NCBI GenBank assembly: GCA_036496265.1
Contig: DASXLL010000233.1
Coordinates: 1 to 16,908 of the forward strand
DNA from: CAYLLN01 sp036496265
GTDB taxonomy: Bacteria > Planctomycetota > Planctomycetia > Pirellulales > Pirellulaceae
Direction of reading: 5' to 3'
DNA: 16,908 nucleotides
The position numbers and the translations under genes are program-made. Shown piece by piece: positions 1 to 8,567 of the stretch (position 1 is its first letter; the number at the start of each line of letters is the position of its first letter). The notes beneath the pieces were generated by a model. It was not told where the DNA came from, searched no databases, and saw only the letters and a list, made by a program, of their open reading frames with translations.

Positions 1-1
1 C

Positions 2-364
2 GCGAAGCTCGGCATGACGGGCGTGTTTCCGATTTGGCAGCGCGATACGCGCGAGTTGGTCGAATCGTTCGTCACGCTTGGTTTTCGGGCGCGGTTATGC
101 TGCGTAGAAGGTTCGAAGCTCGACGGTTCGTTCGTGGGTCGCGAACTGGACTTGAGCCTCGTTGAAGATCTGCCGCCGGGTATCGATCCGTGCGGCGAAA
201 ATGGCGAATACCACTCGTTCGTTTACGATGGGCCGATTTTTCGCTGGCCCGTTGAGTTTGAGACGGGCATCGCTGTTTGTCGGGAGAACCGGCACTATAT
301 CGACCTCATTCCGGCCGGCAGCCGTCAAGAAGGTCTCGTCGCGGCTGGCATTCCTCCGGTATAA
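2..364 (+). CDS. DUF71/COG2102 (Dph6-like) ATP-dependent amidoligase, C-terminal part
   Basis: This is the C-terminal part (about 120 residues) of an adenine-nucleotide alpha-hydrolase enzyme of the DUF71/COG2102 family. The frame is open to the left edge, so the start and the ATP-binding PP-loop lie outside the window. The visible part has the family's C-terminal signature: a WQRDTRELVESF segment, then GIDPCGENGEYHSFVYDGP, whose E-N-G-E-Y-H core is diagnostic. In archaea and eukaryotes the family makes diphthamide on elongation factor 2. Bacteria lack diphthamide, and comparative genomics has linked bacterial members to B12 salvage, so the 'diphthine-ammonia ligase' label should not be copied literally. 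It ends 27 bases before a DUF6580 membrane protein, and a second DUF71 gene follows that. The ATG at 14 is internal to the protein, not the start. Confidence 0.88.
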   Translation, partial: AKLGMTGVFPIWQRDTRELVESFVTLGFRARLCCVEGSKLDGSFVGRELDLSLVEDLPPGIDPCGENGEYHSFVYDGPIFRWPVEFETGIAVCRENRHYIDLIPAGSRQEGLVAAGIPPV

Positions 365-379
365 AATAGTGAAGACTTC

Positions 380-385
380 AAGGAG
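380..385 (+). promoter_or_regulatory. Ribosome binding site of the DUF6580 gene
   Basis: AAGGAG lies six bases before the ATG at 392. It is one of the few clear Shine-Dalgarno sites in the window and fixes the start of the membrane protein. Confidence 0.75.
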
Positions 386-391
386 CGTTTC

Positions 392-973
392 ATGATCAAT
401 CCCCGTGGGCTCGTTCTCGTCACGATGATTCTTGCGGCCGCCGCGACGCGGCTGATTCCGCCATTGGCGTCGCCCTATATCAATCTGTGGAATTTCACGG
501 CGATCGGCGCGATGTGCCTGTTCGGCGGCGCGTATTTTCGCCGCAAGTCGGTGGCGTTCCTCGTGCCGATGGTTGCCCTGTTTCTGAGCGATGTTCTGCT
601 CGCCGCAATGATCTACGGCTTTCGCAGCCTGAATGTGGTTTGGATGAGCTATTTGCTGTTTGGACTAACGACGCTGCTGGGCATGACGCTTCGCGGCCGC
701 GTGACGTTTCTCAATGTCGCTGCCGCAGCCGTCGTAGCGACCGCGGGATTCTTTTTGGTCTCGAATTTTAACGTCTGGTTCTCCGGCGACTTCTATCCGC
801 ACACAGTGGCGGGGCTTGTCGCTTGCTACCTCGCGGCGATTCCGTTTGCAGAGAACATGCTGCTGGGCAATTTGTTCTATAGCGCCGTTTTGTTCGGCGG
901 ATACGAATTGCTGTCAATGCGCTGGCCCGTGCTGCGGCGGTCGGAGTTGGCGACAGTTCCGTCGCAGGCATGA
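392..973 (+). CDS. DUF6580-family putative membrane transport protein
   Basis: This is an integral membrane protein of 193 residues with about five or six hydrophobic segments. The first is near residues 5-25, followed by others near 35-50, 54-75, 80-95, 105-125, 135-155 and 157-172. The N-terminal pattern (ATRLIPP..SPYINLWNFTAIGAMCLFGGAYF) fits the DUF6580 family. That family is described as putative transport proteins and resembles substrate-binding (S) subunits of ECF vitamin transporters in size and topology. The start is set by AAGGAG upstream. The stop overlaps the next start by four bases (ATGA), which points to translational coupling with the second DUF71 enzyme. The substrate is not evident. 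A vitamin-like compound or cobamide is a guess from the flanking DUF71 genes. Confidence 0.75.
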   Translation: MINPRGLVLVTMILAAAATRLIPPLASPYINLWNFTAIGAMCLFGGAYFRRKSVAFLVPMVALFLSDVLLAAMIYGFRSLNVVWMSYLLFGLTTLLGMTLRGRVTFLNVAAAAVVATAGFFLVSNFNVWFSGDFYPHTVAGLVACYLAAIPFAENMLLGNLFYSAVLFGGYELLSMRWPVLRRSELATVPSQA

Positions 974-1689
974 GCAGTCGCAATTTGTGCTGTTCATGGA
1001 GTGGCGGCAAGGATTCGTGCCTGGCGCTCTATAAGTCGCTTGCCGCGGGTGGCTCGGGCACCGACGCGAAGCATTGGTCGTTGCGGAGCATACCACGGCT
1101 GAATTCCCTGGTCACAATGTTCACCGAGGACGGTGAGCGGTCGCGATCGCACGGGCTGCCAAAGCAAGTACTGGAAGCTCAAGCGGCAGCGATTGGCGTG
1201 CCATTGTTAACTGCGGCTGCGTCATGGGATCAGTACGAGACGGCATTTATCGAGTTGCTGGGGCAAGCAAAATCGCGTGGCGCGGACGCGGCCGTTTTCG
1301 GCGATATCGACATTCCGCGACATCGCGAATGGGAGGAGAACGTCTGCCGCTCGGCGGGACTGAACGCCGAGTTACCGCTATGGCAATGTGATCGGATGCA
1401 GCTACTCGAAGAATTCTGGGCCGCGGGATTTGAGGCTCGCATCGTGGTGGCCCGCGAAGGAGTGGTTGATCAACGATTTCTCGGGCGGTTGCTCGACCGG
1501 GCAACGGCGGAAGAACTTGCCGCAACCGGCGTCGATGCCTGCGGTGAAAATGGCGAGTTTCACACGGTTGTTACCGGCGGGCCGCTGTTTCGTGAGCCGA
1601 TTGAGCTGGAGCTTCGCGGGCAAGTATTGAGAAGCGGTTGCTGGTTTCAGGATGTGGCAGTCACGGCTTCTTCTTTAGCATCTCGTTGA
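970..1689 (+). CDS. Second DUF71/COG2102 (Dph6-like) ATP-dependent amidoligase
   Basis: This is a complete enzyme of 239 residues. It opens with a PP-loop (SWSGGKDSCLALYKSL, SGGKDS at residues 11-16) that binds ATP for adenylation. It continues with SHGLPKQVLEAQAAAIGVPLL and FGDIDIPRHREW, and ends with the signature GVDACGENGEFHTVVTGGPLF. ATP-dependent amide formation is expected. It is a paralogue of the truncated gene at the left edge but clearly diverged: R-D-T-R-E-L in that copy is C-D-R-M-Q-L here. The ATG overlaps the DUF6580 stop by four bases, so the genes are probably cotranslated. The 3' end overlaps the end of malQ on the other strand by 43 bases. The true substrate in bacteria is unknown; B12 salvage is the published prediction for part of the family. 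Confidence 0.87.
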   Translation: MSSRNLCCSWSGGKDSCLALYKSLAAGGSGTDAKHWSLRSIPRLNSLVTMFTEDGERSRSHGLPKQVLEAQAAAIGVPLLTAAASWDQYETAFIELLGQAKSRGADAAVFGDIDIPRHREWEENVCRSAGLNAELPLWQCDRMQLLEEFWAAGFEARIVVAREGVVDQRFLGRLLDRATAEELAATGVDACGENGEFHTVVTGGPLFREPIELELRGQVLRSGCWFQDVAVTASSLASR

Positions 1690-3152
1690 TAAATCTTTGT
1701 CATTTCGGCGAGACGATCGAGCAGATCGTCGGCCAACAGTGACGGATCGAGCCGCCAGCGCCAGTTGTTGTCGGCGGTGCCGGGCATGTTCATGCGGGCT
1801 TCGTTGCCGAGGCGCAGCACGTCCTGCAGCGGCGAAACGGCTAAATCCGCGACAGAGGCCCAGGCCAGACGGATCAACGTCCAAGCAGGATCGGCGGCTG
1901 CACCCGGCGAATAGGCATTGAGGAATTCTCGCTCGTGCTGGCTGAGATTTCTGAACCAGCCGGCCGTCGTTTCGTTGTCGTGTGTGCCCGTATAGACGAC
2001 CGTATGATGATCGTAGTGATGGGGAATGAAGCGTTCTTCTTGAGCGCCGCCGAAAGCGAATTGCAGGATTCGCATGCCGGGGAGTCCAAAGGATCGACGG
2101 AGCGCATCGACGGGCGGCGTGATGACGCCCAGGTCTTCGGCGATCAACGGCAACGAGCCAAGCGCGGTCTTGAGGGCATCGAACAATTCGCCATTGGGCC
2201 CAGGCTCCCAGGAGCCTTTTTCGGCCGTTTTGTTGCCGGCGGGCACGGCCCAATTGGCTTCGAAGCCGCGAAAATGGTCAAGCCGGACGAGATCGACAAG
2301 CTGGAGCGTGCTTTGCAGGCGGTCGATCCACCAGGAATAACCGGTTTCGCGGTGTTTTTCCCAGGCGTAGAGCGGATTGCCCCACAGCTGTCCTGTTTCA
2401 GAAAAATAATCGGGGGGAACGCCGGCCACAAAAGTCGGGCGGCGTTCTCTGTCGAGTTGAAATAGGTCTGGCTGTGACCAGACATCGGCTGAATCGCTGG
2501 AAATAAAAATCGGCATGTCGCCAATCATGCGGATGCCGCGGCGATGGGCGTAATCGCGAATCTGATGCCACTGACGGAAAAAGAGGAACTGACGAAATTT
2601 GCAGAGCTCGACTTCGTCGGCCAAGTCGTGGTCGAGTTTTTCCGCCACTCGGGAATCGTAAATGCGATGCTCGCGCGGCCAGTCCCACCAGGCGGAACCG
2701 TCGTGCTTTTCTTTTAGAGCAGTGAAGAGGGCGAAGTCGTTGAGCCACGTTGCTTCGTCTCGGCAGAACGCTTCAAATTGCTTTCCTTCACCGGTATTCG
2801 TTTTGAAACGGCGGTATGCCCTTTCGGTCGCAGCCAGCTTCAGCGGTCGCGCTCGATCGAAGTCGGCCGTATCGACGGGAAAATCAGCTGTCGGTAACTC
2901 GCTCTTCAATAACAGTCCATCATCAACCAGCCGTTCCAGACTGATGAAATTCGCATTACCGGCGAAGGCCGAGAAGCATTGGTAGGGCGAATCGGCGTAA
3001 CCGGTCGGGCCGAGCGGCAGAATTTGCCACCACTGTTGTTTGGCGCGAGCGAGCTGGTCGATCCAGCCGTAGGCGGCGGGGCCTAAATCACCGACCCCGT
3101 GTGGGCCGGGGAGCGACGTCACGTTCAGCAGAATTCCTGACGACCGTTCCAT
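1647..3152 (-). CDS. malQ: 4-alpha-glucanotransferase (amylomaltase, GH77)
   Basis: This 501-residue cytoplasmic enzyme transfers alpha-1,4-glucan segments between maltodextrins and so feeds glycogen phosphorylase. The GH77 marks are all present: RSSGILLNVTSLPGPHGVGDLG at the N-terminus, the nucleophile Asp292 in VRLDHFRGFEANW, the acid/base Glu339 in LIAEDLGVI and Asp392 in YTGTHDNET. These numbers almost match those of the Thermus enzyme (293, 340, 395). I chose the ATG at 3152, preceded by GAGGA, over the in-frame TTG at 3188, because the family begins at this point. Its partner glgP lies about 6 kb away on the same strand. The last 43 bases overlap the convergent DUF71 gene. The upstream gene on this strand encodes a secreted protein, 179 bases away, so an operon is uncertain. 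Confidence 0.96.
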   Translation of the reverse strand: MERSSGILLNVTSLPGPHGVGDLGPAAYGWIDQLARAKQQWWQILPLGPTGYADSPYQCFSAFAGNANFISLERLVDDGLLLKSELPTADFPVDTADFDRARPLKLAATERAYRRFKTNTGEGKQFEAFCRDEATWLNDFALFTALKEKHDGSAWWDWPREHRIYDSRVAEKLDHDLADEVELCKFRQFLFFRQWHQIRDYAHRRGIRMIGDMPIFISSDSADVWSQPDLFQLDRERRPTFVAGVPPDYFSETGQLWGNPLYAWEKHRETGYSWWIDRLQSTLQLVDLVRLDHFRGFEANWAVPAGNKTAEKGSWEPGPNGELFDALKTALGSLPLIAEDLGVITPPVDALRRSFGLPGMRILQFAFGGAQEERFIPHHYDHHTVVYTGTHDNETTAGWFRNLSQHEREFLNAYSPGAAADPAWTLIRLAWASVADLAVSPLQDVLRLGNEARMNMPGTADNNWRWRLDPSLLADDLLDRLAEMTKIYQRDAKEEAVTATS

Positions 3153-3207
3153 GCCGTCCTCGCGAGCATTTGGCGTGCCGATTATCAAAGCATCAATTCA
3201 CAAATGA

Positions 3208-3309
3208 CAAATCACAAACAAGCACGAATTCTGAAATGAAGAATATTAAAAACGAGGTAACCAAAGCTTCTTGATTGGGATTTGTGTTTTGGAATTTGTT
3301 TGTGATTTG
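3208..3309. repeat. Inverted repeat in an A/T-rich spacer before malQ
   Basis: The spacer between malQ and the secreted-protein gene is much more A/T-rich than its surroundings. It holds a 14-base perfect inverted repeat (CAAATCACAAACAA at 3208-3221, complement at 3296-3309) around a 74-base centre. CAAAT/ACAAA words recur around both arms. It could be an intergenic repeat or part of the malQ leader; no terminator-like T-run follows it. Confidence 0.45.
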
Positions 3310-3331
3310 ATGCTTGGTGCTCGGTCATTGA

Positions 3332-5143
3332 TCAATTCCACGGCAACGCGAGCGTCGGCTGATTGGCATGGCGCTTCATTTTGAGCGTCAGCGTTGCGCC
3401 TGCGCCGGGCAATAGCTTAACGGTCAGCCGTGGGCTATCAATGGCTGTTTGGGCATCGGCCAGCTTGGCGGCAACCAGTTGATGCTCGCCATACGCGCCG
3501 CCTTGCACAATGATTGTGCGGCTGTGCAGTTGGTTGCTATTTACGAGTGTCACGGTAGCTTCGTCAGCCGAGAGCCGTTCGACGAGCGCGGAGACATCTT
3601 CTGGGAGCCCCGGCCGCCGTTTCTGCGGATCGAAATATCGCAGTCGGGCGACGAGCGTATTGCCGCCGACGCCGGGATGGACGCCGCCCATTGCCAGCGA
3701 GAGCAATCCGTGAATGCTCGCGGGGTTGTATTTCATGGGATCGTCGGCCAGCCGCGTGTCGGGCGTTGTCGAATCCTTCCGCAGGCCGGCGATGCGGGAG
3801 CGAATCCGTGCCAGGTCGGCGGCCAGCGCCCGCTCGGGATAGCCGGGGTTTTTGCCGCTGAGAAAATCGCGCCAGGGATCGTCGCCGGCCCGTTTGGCGT
3901 CGTCTTCGCGCATGGAGAGAGCGTAGAGCTCGTCGGCGTTTTCCGCATAAGGGAACGGTACATACGCATACCAGCCGTTATCACCAAACATGCGCGGATA
4001 TTCCCAGCGACCGCCGTTCATGCGGCGGCTGGAGTTGATCGTGTCGATCTGCTTCCGCCAGACATCGAGATAGCGATCGTCGCCGGTGAGCAAAAAGGCG
4101 GTGCGCATCCCGGACCAGCCGGATTGGGTGCGGGGGCGGTGATCGATTTTGCCGGTTTGGGGCACAACAACTGAGAATCCCCAACCGTAAGTGCCGGCAT
4201 ACCACTTGCCGCTCACGCCGCCGATTTTGCCGTCGAGGCCGATTTTGGAGGGCATGATGCCGTTGTTGGCCTTAGCCCGCTCGGCCCAGGCGTCGGCATA
4301 TTCGAGGGCCCAATCCTTGTATTTCTTTTCGTGCGTCAAAGCATACGCGTTCAACGCCAAAACGGTCGTCCGCAGGTTCTGCGGATGATCGCCGACGATG
4401 TCGGTATAGTCTTTGAAGTGATCGAGCATCTCTTGATAGGTTCGCTCGCCGTGGCCCAGGCGAAAGCGATGGTCCACTTCGATCGGGTCGCCGGCCCAAT
4501 CGAGCGCCGTCGCCGGGCGGAGCAGCGGGCCGCGGCTGCCGTTGAAGAGGCTTTTCACGATCTTGTATTGCGGGTCGTAGTTCGGCGCCTGCGGATCTTC
4601 GTTCATGTAAAAGCCGGCGTAGCGGCGGACGCGCGGCTCGAACGCGGGATTTTCCGGGTTCATCAGGCCCATGAGGTTGAAAACGGTGAGGCCTTCGCCG
4701 TTGTGCATCCAATCGAACTGCGTGGGAAACTCCTTGTAGTACATGCCGTCGCGGGCCAGTGGAACCTCGGTGGTTTTTGCCAGCGTGTATTGCCGCAAAT
4801 GGCCTTCCCAGGCCTTTTCGACCATCTGTTTCACTTTCTCGGGCCCGCCGAGGGCATAGAGCAGCGGCCAATCGTTGACGTTTTCGATGGCGTCGTCGGG
4901 GCCGTCATCCCCGCCCCAACGTTCGACGCAGAGCAGAAAACCGCGTTCATCGAAGTACTTGGCAAAGAACTCTTCGCAGGCGGCGGCGTTCATGCGCAGG
5001 ACTTCGCGTTCCAAGAGCGCCCAGGCGGGAGGCGACATGGGCGTGTCGATTTTGATGATGGGTTCGGCAGCGGGAACGAGCGGCGAAAAGACCGTGAGCA
5101 GGACTATCGCGCAAATGCTTTGATGGGACGTGCGGCTGGGCAT
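3332..5143 (-). CDS. Secreted protein of unknown function, probably an alpha/alpha-barrel
   Basis: This is a 603-residue protein with a typical signal peptide: a basic start, a hydrophobic run from about residue 10 to 25, and a probable cut after PAA. The mature part is rich in W, Y and D and has repeated helix-like stretches (TTVLALNAYALTHEKKYKDWALEYADAWAE; WSGMRTAFLLTGDDRYLDVWRKQID). This pattern is common in six-hairpin or alpha/alpha-toroid carbohydrate enzymes. A beta-rich C-terminal end (about residues 520-603) would match the accessory domain often seen in such proteins. I cannot assign a family or catalytic residues; conserved-looking acidic sites include the QFDWMHNGEGL segment. GGAG stands eight bases before the start. 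It lies upstream of malQ on the same strand, so a role in polysaccharide degradation is plausible but unproven. A lyase, glycosidase or epimerase-like enzyme would all fit. Confidence 0.85.
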   Translation of the reverse strand: MPSRTSHQSICAIVLLTVFSPLVPAAEPIIKIDTPMSPPAWALLEREVLRMNAAACEEFFAKYFDERGFLLCVERWGGDDGPDDAIENVNDWPLLYALGGPEKVKQMVEKAWEGHLRQYTLAKTTEVPLARDGMYYKEFPTQFDWMHNGEGLTVFNLMGLMNPENPAFEPRVRRYAGFYMNEDPQAPNYDPQYKIVKSLFNGSRGPLLRPATALDWAGDPIEVDHRFRLGHGERTYQEMLDHFKDYTDIVGDHPQNLRTTVLALNAYALTHEKKYKDWALEYADAWAERAKANNGIMPSKIGLDGKIGGVSGKWYAGTYGWGFSVVVPQTGKIDHRPRTQSGWSGMRTAFLLTGDDRYLDVWRKQIDTINSSRRMNGGRWEYPRMFGDNGWYAYVPFPYAENADELYALSMREDDAKRAGDDPWRDFLSGKNPGYPERALAADLARIRSRIAGLRKDSTTPDTRLADDPMKYNPASIHGLLSLAMGGVHPGVGGNTLVARLRYFDPQKRRPGLPEDVSALVERLSADEATVTLVNSNQLHSRTIIVQGGAYGEHQLVAAKLADAQTAIDSPRLTVKLLPGAGATLTLKMKRHANQPTLALPWN

Positions 5144-5435
5144 GAGACCGGCTCCGGAGAGGTATTTGTGCCCTAGCGTAATCGCCGGACGCTTCTCGGC
5201 CTAGCATCAGGACCGACGACTACCGCCGGAATAAACGGAACTCCTGAGCAGGCATATTCCGGTACGGTCGATCCGATGGACGGACTTTTAAGGCCCGGGC
5301 AAGGATTGCTGGGCGGCGGCAAGGTCAGCGTCCGAAGAAAGTTTTGCCAGGCGGGCTGTCTGCAAATACCTGTGCGATTGCATGGGGCCGATGGAGCGGC
5401 GAGCTACCTATCCCCAATAGGAGTTGTCGCTGCCG
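5144..5435. other. Divergent intergenic region, nothing recognised
   Basis: These 292 bases separate the divergent secreted-protein and receiver genes and must hold both promoters. I saw no convincing sigma-70 boxes, riboswitch, RNA gene or reading frame with coding character. TAGGAG at 5418-5423 is the likely ribosome site for the receiver gene. Confidence 0.5.
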
Positions 5436-5939
5436 ATGAATTCGACGAACCGTGAACCGGCCGAAATTCTGATTGTTGACGAAGATTCTCTCGCGCTCGC
5501 CAGCGCGACCGAGGCGCTCGATGCGGCTGGCCACATTGTCTATCAGGCTCGCGACCGCCGGGCGGCGCTGAAGATCGCCAATACTGAGGCCCTAGACCTG
5601 GTCATCTGTGATGTGAGCATCGCCGGCGACAGTGGGCTGGAGCTGTCGCGCGAATTGCGGAGTCTGCCGGGCATGCAGGATGTGCCGGTGATGTTCGTCA
5701 GCCGGACGCAGCTCCCGGATATCGTTCGCCGGTCGCACGAAGCCGGTGCCGCTTACTATTTGCGGAAGCCCCTGGATCCCGAGGTGCTGATCGACCTCGT
5801 CGGTAAGGCGCTGTGGCTGCCGCACTTGGTTCATTCGCGCCTATCGATGCACGAGCCGGCAGCGCAGGCGGTTCCACCGCCGCGGAAGATGACGGCGCGG
5901 CAAGCAGCGGTGCAGGGCATTCGGCTGCCGTTGGCCTGA
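5436..5939 (+). CDS. Stand-alone response-regulator receiver protein
   Basis: This is a CheY-like receiver domain of about 125 residues with a tail of about 40 residues and no output domain. Visible phosphorylation residues are the acidic pair Asp15/Glu16 in ILIVDED, the phospho-acceptor Asp59 in LVICDV, the switch Ser89 in VMFVSR and Lys111 in YYLRKP. The domain is therefore probably functional. The tail (PPPRKMTARQAAVQG) is short, Pro- and Arg-containing and not a known DNA-binding domain. The start at 5436 (ATG) is preferred over the TTG at 5424, which abuts TAGGAG with no spacing. No kinase gene is next to it, so the partner is unknown. It may work by protein contact or pass phosphate in a relay. 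Confidence 0.9.
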   Translation: MNSTNREPAEILIVDEDSLALASATEALDAAGHIVYQARDRRAALKIANTEALDLVICDVSIAGDSGLELSRELRSLPGMQDVPVMFVSRTQLPDIVRRSHEAGAAYYLRKPLDPEVLIDLVGKALWLPHLVHSRLSMHEPAAQAVPPPRKMTARQAAVQGIRLPLA

Positions 5940-5974
5940 ATTTGTCTAACGATCCGATCAGTTTCCTGCAAATC

Positions 5975-6003
5975 TTGACGATAGACACGCACCGCGTTAT
6001 TAT
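5975..6003 (+). promoter_or_regulatory. Probable sigma-70 promoter and operator of higBA
   Basis: TTGACG (5975-5980) and TATTAT (5998-6003) each match the consensus at five of six positions and are spaced by 17 bases. CACGC at 5986-5990 and GCGTG at 6005-6009 form an inverted repeat that brackets the -10 box. This is a plausible site for autorepression by HigA. The predicted start of transcription is about 6010, next to the toxin's GTG codon. Confidence 0.6.
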
Positions 6004-6011
6004 TGCGTGGC

Positions 6012-6290
6012 GTGATTATTTCATTCCGGTGTAGCGAAACGCAGGCACTGGCACGCGGCGAACGCGTTGCCAAATTCGCCAGTATCGCGACGGTTGCTCG
6101 GCATAAGATTCGGCAACTAGAGATTGCCGCACGCCTCGAAGATTTGCGCATTCCGCCTGCGAACCGCCTGGAAGCCTTAAAAGGCAAACGAGCGGGCCAA
6201 TACAGCATTCGAATCAACGATCAGTTTCGACTGTGCTTTCGCTGGAGTGCCGCTGGAGCGGGAGACGTCGAAATTGTGGACTATCATTAG
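6012..6290 (+). CDS. higB: HigB-type toxin (RelE/HigB mRNA endoribonuclease)
   Basis: This 92-residue toxin belongs to the HigB/RelE family, which cuts mRNA on the ribosome when its antitoxin is lost. The sequence fits along its whole length: IISFRCSETQ at the start, LEDLRIPPANRLEALKGKRAGQ in the middle, YSIRINDQFRLCFRW next, and the terminal VEIVDYH. I take GTG at 6012 as the start because the family begins with M-I-x-S-F. A TTG at 6003 lies inside the probable -10 box, so it cannot be translated from that promoter. The promoter places the mRNA start about two bases before the GTG, and no Shine-Dalgarno site is visible, so the message may be nearly leaderless. The toxin precedes the antitoxin, the usual order for higBA; nine bases separate them. 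Confidence 0.92.
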   Translation: MIISFRCSETQALARGERVAKFASIATVARHKIRQLEIAARLEDLRIPPANRLEALKGKRAGQYSIRINDQFRLCFRWSAAGAGDVEIVDYH

Positions 6291-6299
6291 AAACCGCTT

Positions 6300-6653
6300 A
6301 TGAAATTGCTCAAGCCAGTTACGCCGGGCGAAATTCTCAAGGAGGAGTTTCTGCGGCCAATGGGAATCAGCAACTATCGGCTGGCCAAGGAGATTGGAGT
6401 GCCCGCGCAGCGGATTGGAGATATTTTGGCCGGGAAGAGGGCCGTCACGGCTGATACCGATCTGCGTCTATGCCGATTTTTCGGGCTCTCGAAAGGCTAT
6501 TGGCTCCGCGCTCAAGCCCTTTATGACACCGAAGTAGCCGAGCGTGATCTACACGATGAATTAGCGAAAATTCGGCCTTGGGCGAAGCGCGCTGTAGCTT
6601 CTCGCGAATTACGGGCGGAAGTTTCGACACGGCACGCGAGTGCTGCGAGATAG
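6300..6653 (+). CDS. higA: HigA-family antitoxin, XRE-type helix-turn-helix
   Basis: This 117-residue DNA-binding antitoxin neutralises HigB and represses its own operon. The family's N-terminal block is plain (KPVTPGEILKEEFLRPMGIS). The helix-turn-helix follows at about residues 22-60 (NYRLAKEIGVPAQRIGDILAGKRAVTADTDLRL), with the typical GLSKGYWLRAQALYD after it. The C-terminal tail of about 30 residues (RPWAKRAVASRELRAEV...) is longer than in compact HigA proteins and basic. It starts nine bases after the toxin stop without its own clear ribosome site, so it is likely translated by coupling. It ends eight bases before the convergent ugd stop. Confidence 0.92.
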   Translation: MKLLKPVTPGEILKEEFLRPMGISNYRLAKEIGVPAQRIGDILAGKRAVTADTDLRLCRFFGLSKGYWLRAQALYDTEVAERDLHDELAKIRPWAKRAVASRELRAEVSTRHASAAR

Positions 6654-6661
6654 AGCCTTCG

Positions 6662-7999
<1,338 letters not shown>

Positions 8000-8005
8000 T
8001 TTCGA

Positions 8006-8029
8006 CAGTGGTCAGTGGTCAGTGGACAG
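8006..8029. repeat. Three 7-base tandem repeats in front of ugd
   Basis: CAGTGGT, CAGTGGT and CAGTGGA follow one another directly, with a partial fourth unit (CAG). The array begins six bases before the ugd start codon on the opposite strand, so it takes the place where a ribosome binding site would be expected. Confidence 0.8.
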
Positions 8030-8164
8030 TCCGCTTTGCCCCCCAATGATAACAACTGACGGCGAGTCACAAATCGGTGTTGAATCACGAAACCCATGCA
8101 GTCGCCATAGGGGTGGAAGGCATAAGCGTGAGGCGGCATTCCGCGTTGCCGCTAAGATTAGACA

Positions 8165-8434
8165 CTAAGCGACATTCTGATTCGGCCCATTTTTTTTTAA
8201 TCCGTCCGACTCACGGTCCGCTACGACGGAAAGCGCAAATAGATCGGGGAAATTGCTGGCGAGCTGCCGAAAATCTTCGAGAATTGAGCGGCGAGCGACA
8301 TGCGGCATCTCTCGGAATTCAGCCAGAATGTTTTCGATCCGCTCCTCGGCGTTTAGTCCTTCAGCCGCGTAGGCTTCAGCTAGTCGATGCAAGTTGAGCC
8401 AAAACTCATTAGGCGCGGACTTCGAGTCTGTCAT
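8165..8434 (-). CDS. Small protein of unknown function (89 aa)
   Basis: I do not recognise this 89-residue protein. It is soluble, acidic and mostly helical in appearance, with alternating Ala, Glu and Leu (FWLNLHRLAEAYAAEGLNAEERIENILAEFREMP), then VARRSILEDFRQLASNFPDLFALS. There are no Cys pairs, membrane segments or signal peptide. The gene is credible because GGAGG lies seven bases before the ATG, the best ribosome site in the window. It lies between glgP (194 bases upstream) and ugd (165 bases downstream) on the same strand, which does not reveal a role. A regulatory or adaptor protein is conceivable only as a guess. The last codons run through a long A-tract in the coding strand (GLKKNGP), where slippage or a misplaced stop could occur. 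Confidence 0.7.
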   Translation of the reverse strand: MTDSKSAPNEFWLNLHRLAEAYAAEGLNAEERIENILAEFREMPHVARRSILEDFRQLASNFPDLFALSVVADRESDGLKKNGPNQNVA

Positions 8435-8441
8435 AGTCGAG

Positions 8442-8446
8442 CCTCC
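8442..8446 (-). promoter_or_regulatory. Strong ribosome binding site of the 89-aa gene
   Basis: GGAGG on the minus strand, seven bases before the ATG at 8434. It decides the start and is the main argument that this short frame is a real gene. Confidence 0.75.
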
Positions 8447-8567
8447 GCGGTTCGTGATTTTTTAGCGCCTCGCCCGCTTAAAGCTGAAGAGCTCGGTTAG
8501 CCGCCTTGCCACCGATTCCCCAAGCGGTGAGCATAAGCACGGCCTGATTATAACCATGCCCGGCGCG

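Noticed and set aside
4331..5176. A 281-codon frame opposite the secreted-protein gene
   Set aside because: The minus strand has a signal peptide, a ribosome site and protein-like composition; the plus-strand frame has none of these.
6339..6362. AAGGAGGAG inside higA with an ATG 12 bases later, as a possible internal start
   Set aside because: The motif encodes the conserved K-E-E of the HigA N-terminal block, so its Shine-Dalgarno look is best explained by the protein sequence.
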